Origin: RGIG2945 sp045540355
GTDB taxonomy: Bacteria > Bacillota > Clostridia > Oscillospirales > Acutalibacteraceae
DNA: 6,787 nt
NCBI GenBank assembly: GCA_045540355.1
Contig: JAZQHB010000036.1
Coordinates: 1-6,787, forward strand
Direction of reading: 5' to 3'
The position numbers were made by a program, and so were the translations under genes. Positions 1-5,506 of this stretch are shown here, one piece after another. Under the pieces are notes generated by a model that was not told the origin of the DNA, did not search any database, and was given only the letters and a program-made list of their open reading frames with translations. The number at the start of each line of letters is the position of its first letter. Within the stretch, counting starts at the first letter, position 1.

Positions 1-202
1 CCCGAAAAAGCCTTGCGGTGACAGCGTTCAGAATATCCTCTTTTGATGTGAAGTGATGATAAATAGCACCTTTTGTAAGACCACCTAAATTATCAATAAT
101 ATCTTGAATTGTCGTGTGTTCGTAACCTTTTTCAAGGAACAGCTTTTGTGCTGTATCAAGAATCAGTGTTACTGTTTCTTCGGGGTATTTATTCCTTGCC
201 AT
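1..202 (-). CDS. TetR/AcrR-family transcriptional repressor, N-terminal part (runs off the left edge)
   Basis: About 67 codons are visible, starting at ATG 202-200 and still open at position 1. The translation begins MARNKYPEETVTLILDTAQK and continues into a typical TetR helix-turn-helix: TTIQDIIDNLG at about residues 30-40, then the recognition helix TKGAIYHHFTSKEDIL at about 43-58. The order 'TKGAIYHHF.SKEDIL' is close to the TetR/AcrR consensus. These proteins bind palindromic operators as dimers and are released by small ligands bound in the C-terminal domain, which lies outside the window, so the ligand cannot be guessed. An AAGGTG Shine-Dalgarno sits just upstream of the ATG, and the gene has its own promoter and a perfect palindrome around the transcription start, which suggests autoregulation. 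A divergent target gene, common for this family, is absent: the adjacent DNA holds the end of an unrelated cassette. Family assignment is secure; specific role unknown. Confidence 0.9.
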   Translation of the reverse strand, partial: MARNKYPEETVTLILDTAQKLFLEKGYEHTTIQDIIDNLGGLTKGAIYHHFTSKEDILNAVTARLFR

Positions 203-212
203 AATTCACCTT

Positions 213-229
213 ACATACTGTTAGTATGT
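213..229. promoter_or_regulatory. Perfect inverted repeat, probable TetR-family operator
   Basis: ACATACT-GTT-AGTATGT is a 7-3-7 perfect palindrome. It lies between the -10 of the tetR-like promoter and the ATG, covering the predicted transcription start. Size, symmetry and position match operators of autoregulated TetR/AcrR repressors. Binding by this particular repressor is an inference. Confidence 0.75.
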
Positions 230-231
230 TT

Positions 232-260
232 ATTGTATCAGGTATTTTGTTTTTTGTCAA
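232..260 (-). promoter_or_regulatory. Promoter of the tetR-like gene
   Basis: On the minus strand a perfect -35 TTGACA (260-255) is followed by a 17-nt spacer and a -10 TACAAT (237-232), preceded by TG one base upstream (extended -10). The predicted start near 225 falls inside the 213-229 palindrome. This is a near-consensus sigma-A-type promoter read directly from the sequence. Confidence 0.8.
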
Positions 261-312
261 GAAGCTTAGTTTATGTATTTAAATATTCCTTATTAAAATA
301 GTGTAATTTCAA

Positions 313-336
313 TATTATAATAACTGCCCCCACCAA
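313..336 (+). repeat. 24-bp direct repeat, copy 1 (left boundary of the polymerase cassette)
   Basis: Identical over 24 bp to 4333-4356 and in the same orientation; the core reads AACTGCCCCCACCAA. Similarity extends imperfectly on both sides (about 34 of 39 positions from 309 to 347). This copy lies just beyond the terminator of the two-gene polymerase operon, while the other copy lies just upstream of its promoter, so the pair brackets the transcription unit. It could be attL/attR-like, a recombination scar or target duplication, or a dispersed intergenic repeat. No recombinase gene is seen between the copies. Confidence 0.85.
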
Positions 337-381
337 ACATTTTTAAGAGACCAAAGCGGTCAGTTGAAACCACAAAAACAT

Positions 382-420
382 ATCCCGTTAAGATTGCAGT
401 AAATCTGCACTTAACGGGAT
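382..420 (-). terminator. Strong hairpin terminator of the polymerase operon (probably bidirectional)
   Basis: The outer stem ATCCCGTTAAG (382-392) pairs perfectly with CTTAACGGGAT (410-420). A 2-nt bulge (AT) follows, then an inner stem TGCAG (395-399) with CTGCA (405-409) and a 5-nt loop. In the minus direction, that of the upstream genes, the stem is followed after three bases by TTTTT (378-374). In the plus direction it is followed by TTTTT then C (420-425). It begins 5 bp past the stop codon at 426-428, so it should end the two-gene operon and may insulate it from transcription entering from the left. Confidence 0.85.
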
Positions 421-425
421 TTTTC

Positions 426-1265
426 TTATTCAAGCATCAGTTTAACCCTGCAAACACCAAGAGCACTTTCACGCTTGATTATTGTCTCGGGAATTCTCGA
501 CAGCCACTTTTTGCTGAAAATAGTGCTGTTGTAATAGCAGTCAAAGCTTGCTACGGGAAGCACAATCCAATCACTATCCTCAGTTTTGTTTGCAAGACAG
601 TAGCAGACCACATCCCTCACAGCCTCAAAGGGTAAGCCTTTTTCATCACACATAACAACCTTTGAATAGAATTCAGTCGGTAAAGAAACTGCTTCCATTC
701 TCAAAGGGCCGAGTTCAAGAGCGTCTGCAAGAATATAGTCAAATTTCAGCACCCAAGTACCTTTTGTGTTTATGGAAAAAGCGGGAATCTGCATTTGTTT
801 AACCTTGTTCTTCCACGGTGTTTCAAAGTTCGTGGCTATTAAAGATATTCGCTCAAGGTTGTCGGTACTTATTACACTTGCATTGCACATAGCAAAAAAG
901 TGTATGTTTTTAATGTGGCTGTAAAACCAACCTTTACCGTCTTCTGATACAAACTCGGGGAAATCTTTATGTAAATGCTTGAAATTTACATCTGAACCGT
1001 CCTTTTCTTCGGGTACACTGCACCATGCACAAAGAGCGTTTCTCGCATATTCAATTCTGTCATAAGGATTTCCGTCCTTTAAGCTTCCGTCGGTATTGTG
1101 AAAGATATAACCTCTTGCAATTACTGTGAGTATTCTGCCGAGACCTTCATATTCAGTAAGGGTTTTAAAGCTGAACCTGCCGAGAAATGAAAGGTCTTTT
1201 TTGTTTATACAAAAGTATGAGGGCTTATTTACATAGCTCTGAAACTCTTTCCATTCATTTGTCAT
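426..1265 (-). CDS. Unrecognised protein, translationally coupled partner of the RdRp-like polymerase
   Basis: 279 codons, TAA stop at 428-426. I do not recognise this family. The product begins MTNEWKEFQSYVNKPSYFCI and looks soluble and globular: no signal peptide, no clear membrane segment and no coiled coil. It is rich in aromatic residues and has scattered cysteines (CAWC near 79-82, CYC near 221-223). These do not form an obvious zinc ribbon, and I see no nuclease, helicase, Argonaute or nucleotidyltransferase signature. I chose ATG 1265-1263 rather than an in-frame GTG at 1280 because GGAGG (1278-1274) is spaced 8 nt from that ATG and overlaps the GTG. The start overlaps the polymerase stop as TAATG, so the two proteins are probably made in coordinated amounts and may act together as an accessory or regulatory subunit or an effector. 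That role is inferred from context only. Confidence 0.8.
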   Translation of the reverse strand: MTNEWKEFQSYVNKPSYFCINKKDLSFLGRFSFKTLTEYEGLGRILTVIARGYIFHNTDGSLKDGNPYDRIEYARNALCAWCSVPEEKDGSDVNFKHLHKDFPEFVSEDGKGWFYSHIKNIHFFAMCNASVISTDNLERISLIATNFETPWKNKVKQMQIPAFSINTKGTWVLKFDYILADALELGPLRMEAVSLPTEFYSKVVMCDEKGLPFEAVRDVVCYCLANKTEDSDWIVLPVASFDCYYNSTIFSKKWLSRIPETIIKRESALGVCRVKLMLE

Positions 1266-1278
1266 TACCATAACCTCC
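1263..1278 (-). promoter_or_regulatory. Ribosome binding site and TAATG coupling junction
   Basis: GGAGG (1278-1274) lies inside the last codons of the polymerase gene, 8 nt before ATG 1265-1263. The polymerase stop TAA (1267-1265) shares its last A with this ATG. A strong internal Shine-Dalgarno plus a stop/start overlap is the usual arrangement for translational coupling, and it fixes the start of the downstream gene. Confidence 0.85.
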
Positions 1279-4267
1279 ACTTCTTCTTTTTGGCGTCCTC
1301 GGTCGGAATATTACTGTCAAAAATTAACCGTAATACGATGTCAGGTAAAACCTCAAGTGCAAACTTTCTTTTACCGAGAGCTACAGCACATTTTACCACA
1401 TTCTCGGGATTAAGCGACGGTGCGGCATTTCTTGTCCTTATTGGAAACATAATATGCTTGCAGTTGGAAATAATCTGATTTTTAGCATCGGCAGTATGCT
1501 TTATGCCTGAAACCATAGCCTTCATCTGAGATGTGTCTCCCTTTTGGGAAAGATAGTTTTTCTTGAGACTCCTGTTGCGGTGCATATCATCAAAATCACT
1601 GATAACATCACCAAGCATACGGTAACCGCCACATCTGAAATCACAGAAAAGACGGACAATGTCAGAATCCCATACGGTGTCTGTAATTTCATAAAATCTC
1701 TTAACTCTTTCTTCGGGAGGTGTAAACTGCCAATCTCCTGCAATGAGCTGTTGTCTTGCCAAACGCACCTGATAACTGCTCATTTTATCAAAGGCAGAAT
1801 AAATCTCATCAACTGAAAAATCCTTTTCCTGACCCCGTGCCATAAGAATGCGGTACACATCATTTTGTCGCTTCATATCTTTCTCTGTATGAGTTAAAAA
1901 GCGTATTCTTTTAAGTGCAGTTTCATAATCGGATATCAAAGCTTTAACCTTTTTAAGAGTGGTAATGTCAAGTTGTTCTTTCCACTCGGGCTCTGCAGCA
2001 AAGTTGAAAAGCTCACTATCTTTTGCAGGCTTGTCAGATGCCTTTTCTGTTTTCATTGCCATGCTGTAAGCGTAATACGGTAACTTTTCAAGATTAGATG
2101 TAATACTATCCCAATTAATGCAACCAAAATATTTTGCCAGCTTCTGCGATTTTGTAGGCTCATACCATTCGGCATTATCACCTTGGTCAAAAATATCCTT
2201 GTATTTCAAAAAACGGCTTCTTTTTATGTTTCTTGCTTCAAGGTAGGCTGATAAATCAGGCTTGATACCGCTTTTGGCTGAGTCTATCTCAAGACCCGTA
2301 AGAATTGCAAGAGTTTCAACATCTTCAAGAAAGGCTTTTCTTTCTTCTTCGGTAGTGCTTTCGTCGTAAGCGATAACACCTCTGCTGAGAGCCGCATTAC
2401 TTATCTGACCTACACGGGAAGAGAATGTATCTTTAACTGTAGCAAATCTTGCTTCCCAATCATTTGCATCGGACACTAAAGGCTCGGCAGTGGGAATTTT
2501 AAGTACGGGAAGAATTGTACTGCTTCTTTTTACGCAAGAGTTTACAAGAGGGTCTGCAACAGTTTTAATCATATCACCGTCATAATCGGCTCCGCCAAGC
2601 CTTTCAGGGATGAGAGAACGGGAGTCGACCATTATTACATAGTGAAGATGTGAAAGATACTTTTTACGAAGCTCACCGACATCCTTTAAGGGTATTGCAA
2701 CAACCTCTTCATTTCTTGCTATATGGGGACTGCGAAGAAGAGTATAGGTATCATTCTCTTTGTAGTTGGGCATAGGTGCATACATTAAATTATCGTGAAG
2801 TTGCTCTTTTTCAAGTCTGTAGTATGCCTCTGTTTTTCCCTCGGAGTAGTTAACTATATATGCAAGAAGCTTCATAAGGTCATCGGAAAGATAACGGTTA
2901 TCTCCAAACACTAAAAGCTTACCCATAGAGTATTTGTCAGCTATGCTTTCAGCCTTATCAGAAAGCTCTTTCTGAAACAAGGGTTCACCTATAAAGAGAG
3001 GATTTTTGCGGATGATATCCGAATAAATATCACCTTTTCCGAGAAGATAATCTTTCCGTTTTTCTCTGTTTCCAATGAAGCTGAAATATGCACTTTCTGT
3101 TGTTTTGGTAATCCAATTTTTCTTTTCAGCTTCAGGAGCATCTTTCCATCCCAAGGGCAAATCAGACGGACGGAATTCATCATTCATTATAGCAAGTGTA
3201 TTAAGGAACTGATAATTAAGTTCAATAGTGTCGGGAGTATATTCTCTGTCCTTGCCTGAAACATAAAGGGCGTGCTTGTACTTTCTGCAGCGGTACATAT
3301 ACTCTTTCCAAGAAAGACCGTTTTCCGTCATCCAACCAAAGCCCTTGAACATACTTTTGGTAAGAATAATATCAACATCGGCAGGATCATGCTTAACACC
3401 GAAAATATCCGTGATAAACGGTACGCCGAGTTCGCTGAAAAGAGAGGCAAAATCTACTTCGTGAACTACACCCTTTATATACGGAAGACGAATCTGAAAG
3501 GAGTGGTGTCCGTCTTCGAGCTTTCTTGCAAGCCTTACCGAAATCAGACCCTCTCCGTCAAACTCTGTTATCTTAACATCTGTTTTCTTCTGTACTCTTG
3601 TGTACACACGTACAGGGTTATTTGTACCGTCATCAGCTACAGTAATAATATCAACATCTTTTATAACCGATTCGGGATTATTAATAACAATAATCCTTTT
3701 TTCGGAAAGAATATCTTCTTCGTCATATCTTTTACCGCTTGTGAAAAGCAGAGCATTATATGCGTAGAGCTTACTGAGCTGACATTTGCCTATAGTCATG
3801 CCCAACATCATTCTTTCCTTAAGTGCCTCATAAATATCTGAGCGTACAAATGAAAGTCTGTTGTCACGGCTCATAGATGCAGAGCGTTCAAAGGCAATAT
3901 ATGTAATATCCTTTTTTCCGAAATTAAGCCTTATACCCTTCGGCTTGAACATCTCTTTTGCGAGCTCCTGTAATTCAAGGATTCTGCCCACAGGCATACG
4001 GTTAAATATACCCGAGAAATCAACATACACAAAAATATCACGAAGAGCCTCGCATATCAGCTCATTATTGCGAAAATCATCTCCGTAAAGAATACACATA
4101 GCCTGATGAAAAATCGGGCAGTCATCCTGAAGAGTATTTTTTGTAAGATATTCGTTTGGTATGGTGGTTGTGTCAAAATAGAAATCATATCCGTCGTCGG
4201 TTTTGCGGGCGGTTGAAATTATACTGAGTGCTGAAATTTCAGGTATCAGATATTTTTTATTTTTCAT
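1265..4267 (-). CDS. Two-barrel RNA polymerase of the QDE-1 / eukaryotic-type RdRp class (DxDGD catalytic motif)
   Basis: 1000 codons; ATG 4267-4265 is preceded by AGGGAG (4279-4274). A probable template-dependent, cytoplasmic RNA polymerase in one chain. Landmarks read in order: FQIR (257-260) with KG at 265-266, like the Q-R-KG block of the first double-psi barrel in eukaryotic RdRps; KSMFKG (304-309), like their SMxK motif; LLRSPHI (510-516), like RNPCLHPGD; then the catalytic loop GGADYDGDM (558-566), where D561, D563 and D565 should bind the active-site Mg; GQISNAAL (620-627); and IDSAKSGIKP (661-670), like VDFPKTG. About 250 N-terminal and 330 C-terminal residues match nothing I recognise. 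RdRp-type motifs favour kinship with QDE-1/RDR proteins, YonO and crAss-like phage polymerases over the cellular beta/beta' subunits. Whether the template is RNA or DNA cannot be told: YonO and the crAss enzyme are DNA-dependent. The frame is intact and all catalytic residues are present, so it is probably active. First gene of a two-gene operon. Confidence 0.88.
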   Translation of the reverse strand: MKNKKYLIPEISALSIISTARKTDDGYDFYFDTTTIPNEYLTKNTLQDDCPIFHQAMCILYGDDFRNNELICEALRDIFVYVDFSGIFNRMPVGRILELQELAKEMFKPKGIRLNFGKKDITYIAFERSASMSRDNRLSFVRSDIYEALKERMMLGMTIGKCQLSKLYAYNALLFTSGKRYDEEDILSEKRIIVINNPESVIKDVDIITVADDGTNNPVRVYTRVQKKTDVKITEFDGEGLISVRLARKLEDGHHSFQIRLPYIKGVVHEVDFASLFSELGVPFITDIFGVKHDPADVDIILTKSMFKGFGWMTENGLSWKEYMYRCRKYKHALYVSGKDREYTPDTIELNYQFLNTLAIMNDEFRPSDLPLGWKDAPEAEKKNWITKTTESAYFSFIGNREKRKDYLLGKGDIYSDIIRKNPLFIGEPLFQKELSDKAESIADKYSMGKLLVFGDNRYLSDDLMKLLAYIVNYSEGKTEAYYRLEKEQLHDNLMYAPMPNYKENDTYTLLRSPHIARNEEVVAIPLKDVGELRKKYLSHLHYVIMVDSRSLIPERLGGADYDGDMIKTVADPLVNSCVKRSSTILPVLKIPTAEPLVSDANDWEARFATVKDTFSSRVGQISNAALSRGVIAYDESTTEEERKAFLEDVETLAILTGLEIDSAKSGIKPDLSAYLEARNIKRSRFLKYKDIFDQGDNAEWYEPTKSQKLAKYFGCINWDSITSNLEKLPYYAYSMAMKTEKASDKPAKDSELFNFAAEPEWKEQLDITTLKKVKALISDYETALKRIRFLTHTEKDMKRQNDVYRILMARGQEKDFSVDEIYSAFDKMSSYQVRLARQQLIAGDWQFTPPEERVKRFYEITDTVWDSDIVRLFCDFRCGGYRMLGDVISDFDDMHRNRSLKKNYLSQKGDTSQMKAMVSGIKHTADAKNQIISNCKHIMFPIRTRNAAPSLNPENVVKCAVALGKRKFALEVLPDIVLRLIFDSNIPTEDAKKKKWRLW

Positions 4268-4299
4268 ACTGTTCTCCCTGATAATTATTGATTATTTTC

Positions 4300-4328
4300 A
4301 GTATACCACAGGAAAATATATATTGCAA
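4300..4328 (-). promoter_or_regulatory. Promoter of the polymerase operon
   Basis: On the minus strand -35 TTGCAA (4328-4323), a 17-nt spacer and -10 TATACT (4305-4300), with TG one base before the -10. The predicted start near 4293 gives a leader of about 26 nt ending in AGGGAG and the ATG. The right-hand 24-bp repeat ends only 4 bp upstream of the -35, so the promoter lies just inside the cassette. Confidence 0.75.
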
Positions 4329-4332
4329 TCAT

Positions 4333-4356
4333 TATTATAATAACTGCCCCCACCAA
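4333..4356 (+). repeat. 24-bp direct repeat, copy 2 (right boundary of the polymerase cassette)
   Basis: Perfect match to 313-336 in the same orientation, offset by 4020 bp. It sits immediately upstream of the polymerase promoter, so together the copies enclose promoter, both genes and terminator. On its far side lies the end of the unrelated peptidase gene and its terminator. Confidence 0.85.
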
Positions 4357-4401
4357 TTAGTTTTCAGGTGGAATAAAAGCAGAGTAAAAAGGGCAAAACG
4401 G

Positions 4402-4433
4402 CAAAGAAAAACTGCCCTCGTGAGAGAGCAGTT
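4402..4433 (-). terminator. Rho-independent terminator of the M24-like gene
   Basis: Read on the minus strand, AACTGCTCTC (4433-4424), loop TCAC and GAGGGCAGTT (4419-4410) form a 10-bp stem with one G-U pair, followed by TTTTTCTTT overlapping the stem end. In the plus direction the same position is a C-A mismatch and no T-run follows, so it works for the minus strand. It starts 17 nt after the peptidase stop codon and ends transcription before the cassette boundary. Confidence 0.8.
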
Positions 4434-4450
4434 GAATGATGTGTATTTAA

Positions 4451-5140
4451 TCAAAGTTCTTTTAATTTGCCATTGTCAAAATAATAAATGTTCTCTTTTT
4501 TGAATCCGTATTTAGAATCTTTGCACGATATGTGAGGTTCAAAAGTGAATGCCGCAACACTACCTAATTTTTTCTTATTTCCTTTTTCTATGTATGTGCG
4601 CTTATATTTCCTATTAACTATTGAATGTCCTAGATTTCCTAAAAAATCTAAATTTACATATCCGTGAGCAGTTATATAGTTATTTATATAATAAAACAGT
4701 TCTTCAAATGTTGTATTGGGCGTAACAAAATCAGACATTATGCTGTGAAGCGTATCTTCCATTTGTAATCCTAACCGCCACTCATCATTTGTTATGTTAT
4801 CAATGCTTTGAACAACTTTACCATTTTCTATGATTATTGTTCTAGCATAATCTCCCCACACTTTGTTAATTTGGGGACTTAAATCAATTGTAATTATATC
4901 ATTTTCTTTAATTGTTGAGTTAGTTGTGGAATACTTTCTTCCTGAAATAGATGTTGTTGTATCTGTATCATTAAATATAAATGCTCCGATATTATAATAC
5001 CAAAAAGAATCTGCCCCCAATTCTATCAATTTATCCTCGCACATTTTTCTAACTTCTAAAAGAGACATGCCCGGATTTATGTTTTGCTTTGCATACTCCA
5101 TTGTAGTTTTAGCAATTTCTTGTACTTGTTTATTATTCAT
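4451..5140 (-). CDS. M24-fold metallopeptidase-like protein (methionine/Xaa-Pro aminopeptidase type)
   Basis: 229 codons, TGA stop at 4453-4451. M24 enzymes are 'pita-bread' hydrolases with two metal ions that remove N-terminal Met, Xaa-Pro residues or related groups. All five usual metal ligands can be placed: D86 (ITIDLSP), D97 (WGDYART, 11 residues later as in E. coli MetAP), H172 (NLGHSIV), E201 (FTFEPHI) and E216 (KKENIYYF). The length matches a bare catalytic domain, without the N-terminal domain of aminopeptidase P or prolidase. The active-site His expected before the first Asp (H79 of E. coli MetAP) is not evident; that region reads NIGAFIFNDTDT. The protein is therefore divergent and its substrate may differ. 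By rough count the gene is about 30% GC, clearly poorer than its neighbours, and it has its own promoter and terminator, suggesting separate acquisition. A longer in-frame reading upstream (to 5215) would start before the predicted promoter, so ATG 5140 is preferred. Confidence 0.85.
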   Translation of the reverse strand: MNNKQVQEIAKTTMEYAKQNINPGMSLLEVRKMCEDKLIELGADSFWYYNIGAFIFNDTDTTTSISGRKYSTTNSTIKENDIITIDLSPQINKVWGDYARTIIIENGKVVQSIDNITNDEWRLGLQMEDTLHSIMSDFVTPNTTFEELFYYINNYITAHGYVNLDFLGNLGHSIVNRKYKRTYIEKGNKKKLGSVAAFTFEPHISCKDSKYGFKKENIYYFDNGKLKEL

Positions 5141-5159
5141 AACATTATCACAACCTTTT
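5138..5159 (-). promoter_or_regulatory. Ribosome binding site with a two-codon mini-ORF overlapping the M24 start
   Basis: The only purine-rich site, AAAAGG (5159-5154), is 13 nt from ATG 5140, which is longer than usual, but 8 nt from another ATG (5145-5143). That ATG opens the frame ATG-TTA-TGA, whose TGA overlaps the M24 ATG as ATGA. Ribosomes may load at the mini-ORF and restart on the main gene. Alternatively the long spacing simply means weak initiation. Confidence 0.4.
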
Positions 5160-5170
5160 GTCACACAGCA

Positions 5171-5200
5171 ATTATACCACAATACCACCACAAAATTCAA
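5171..5200 (-). promoter_or_regulatory. Promoter of the M24-like gene
   Basis: On the minus strand -35 TTGAAT (5200-5195), an 18-nt spacer and a consensus -10 TATAAT (5176-5171), preceded by TG one base upstream (extended -10). The predicted start near 5164 leaves a leader of roughly 24 nt before ATG 5140. Confidence 0.7.
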
Positions 5201-5212
5201 TCCGTTTACATG

Positions 5213-5246
5213 CACTTGTTACTTCAACAGTAGCAGGTGTTTTTTT
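5213..5246 (+). terminator. Plus-strand hairpin with T7 tail upstream of the parM control region
   Basis: CACTTGTTAC (5213-5222) pairs with GTAGCAGGTG (5230-5239), giving 10 bp with two G-U pairs and loop TTCAACA, followed by seven T residues (5240-5246). This is a rho-independent terminator by form, yet no plus-strand gene precedes it in the window. The T-run and following bases (GGTG-T7-ATACCCAA) closely resemble those after the leader terminator at 5494-5514, so it may be a second or displaced copy of the same element. It would also block plus-strand transcripts entering from the M24 side. Confidence 0.6.
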
Positions 5247-5293
5247 ATACCCAAGATCTTAAACTCCGGTATATGAATACTGCGTCACATTTT

Positions 5294-5324
5294 TTAGTGA
5301 AGGGCAAATTTAGCCCTTTACTAA
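5294..5324. repeat. Stem-loop A in the parM upstream region
   Basis: TTAGTGAAGGGC (5294-5305) and GCCCTTTACTAA (5313-5324) form a 12-bp stem with a single non-Watson-Crick pair (G-T) and a 7-nt AT loop. No T-run follows on the plus strand, so a terminator is unlikely there. It lies upstream of the predicted parM promoter and therefore probably acts as DNA, as a protein-binding site or cruciform. Confidence 0.65.
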
Positions 5325-5334
5325 CTTATATTCT

Positions 5335-5359
5335 CCAGTGGGTCATTTGGGCCCACTGG
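5335..5359. repeat. Stem-loop B in the parM upstream region
   Basis: CCAGTGGG (5335-5342) is the exact inverse of CCCACTGG (5352-5359), with a 9-nt spacer; the stem can extend by CT/AG around one bulged G. No T-run follows. It is the middle of three consecutive inverted repeats upstream of parM. Function unknown. Confidence 0.6.
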
Positions 5360-5380
5360 GAGGTTTACATTAGGTAATTC

Positions 5381-5409
5381 TAGTAGGTGACAAACTTTGT
5401 CACCTACTA
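5381..5409. promoter_or_regulatory. 29-bp perfect palindrome, probable operator of the parM promoter
   Basis: Arms TAGTAGGTGACAAA (5381-5394) and TTTGTCACCTACTA (5396-5409) are exact inverses around a single central C. The right arm contains the -35 hexamer TTGTCA (5397-5402) of the predicted parM promoter, so a dimeric protein bound here would block RNA polymerase. The ParR-like protein or a repressor encoded elsewhere on the element are candidate binders. A role in replication or transfer is not excluded. The palindrome is certain; its function is inferred. Confidence 0.75.
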
Positions 5410-5425
5410 ACTTTACATATATAAA
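5397..5425 (+). promoter_or_regulatory. Predicted promoter of the parM-parR operon
   Basis: -35 TTGTCA (5397-5402), a 17-nt spacer and -10 TATAAA (5420-5425). The start is expected near 5432, giving a leader of about 124 nt before the parM-like ATG, with a terminator hairpin inside it. The -35 is buried in the 29-bp palindrome. Confidence 0.65.
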
Positions 5426-5483
5426 TATTTTAATGAAAGGAAGTGCTTATCTTCAACATTCGCGACAGACCCATTTTTCCACC

Positions 5484-5506
5484 GCACCCATGAGGGTGCT
5501 TTTTTT
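5484..5506 (+). terminator. Leader terminator (possible attenuator) upstream of parM
   Basis: GCACCC (5484-5489), loop ATGA and GGGTGC (5494-5499) followed by seven T residues (5500-5506) form a compact intrinsic terminator. It lies between the predicted start (about 5432) and the parM-like ATG, so it would cut short leader transcripts unless antitermination or readthrough occurs. No clear competing antiterminator stem was found by eye. Confidence 0.75.

Noticed and set aside
1266..1280. GTG at 1280 as start of the 279-codon gene
   Set aside because: The GTG overlaps the GGAGG that best serves ATG 1265, and no Shine-Dalgarno is placed upstream of it.
3272..3841. 189-codon plus-strand open frame opposite the polymerase gene
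   Set aside because: Lies wholly antisense to the well-supported polymerase frame, has no ribosome binding site or recognisable domain, and its composition is that of a complementary-strand shadow.
4281..4296. AT-rich imperfect inverted repeat in the polymerase leader (ATAAT-N5-ATTAT) as an operator
   Set aside because: Only 5-bp AT arms in AT-rich sequence; easily explained by chance.
4288..4503. 71-codon plus-strand frame across the right repeat and M24 terminator
   Set aside because: It covers the polymerase promoter, the direct repeat and a terminator hairpin, and matches no family; the basic stretch in it comes from the purine-rich terminator DNA.
5141..5215. 25-residue N-terminal extension of the M24-like protein
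   Set aside because: It would span the TATAAT promoter, and the extra residues are not typical of the family.
5365..5393. Divergent minus-strand promoter using the symmetric -35 of the 29-bp palindrome
   Set aside because: The -35 is present by symmetry, but the sequence 17 nt beyond (ATGTAA) is a poor -10 and no minus-strand gene needs it.
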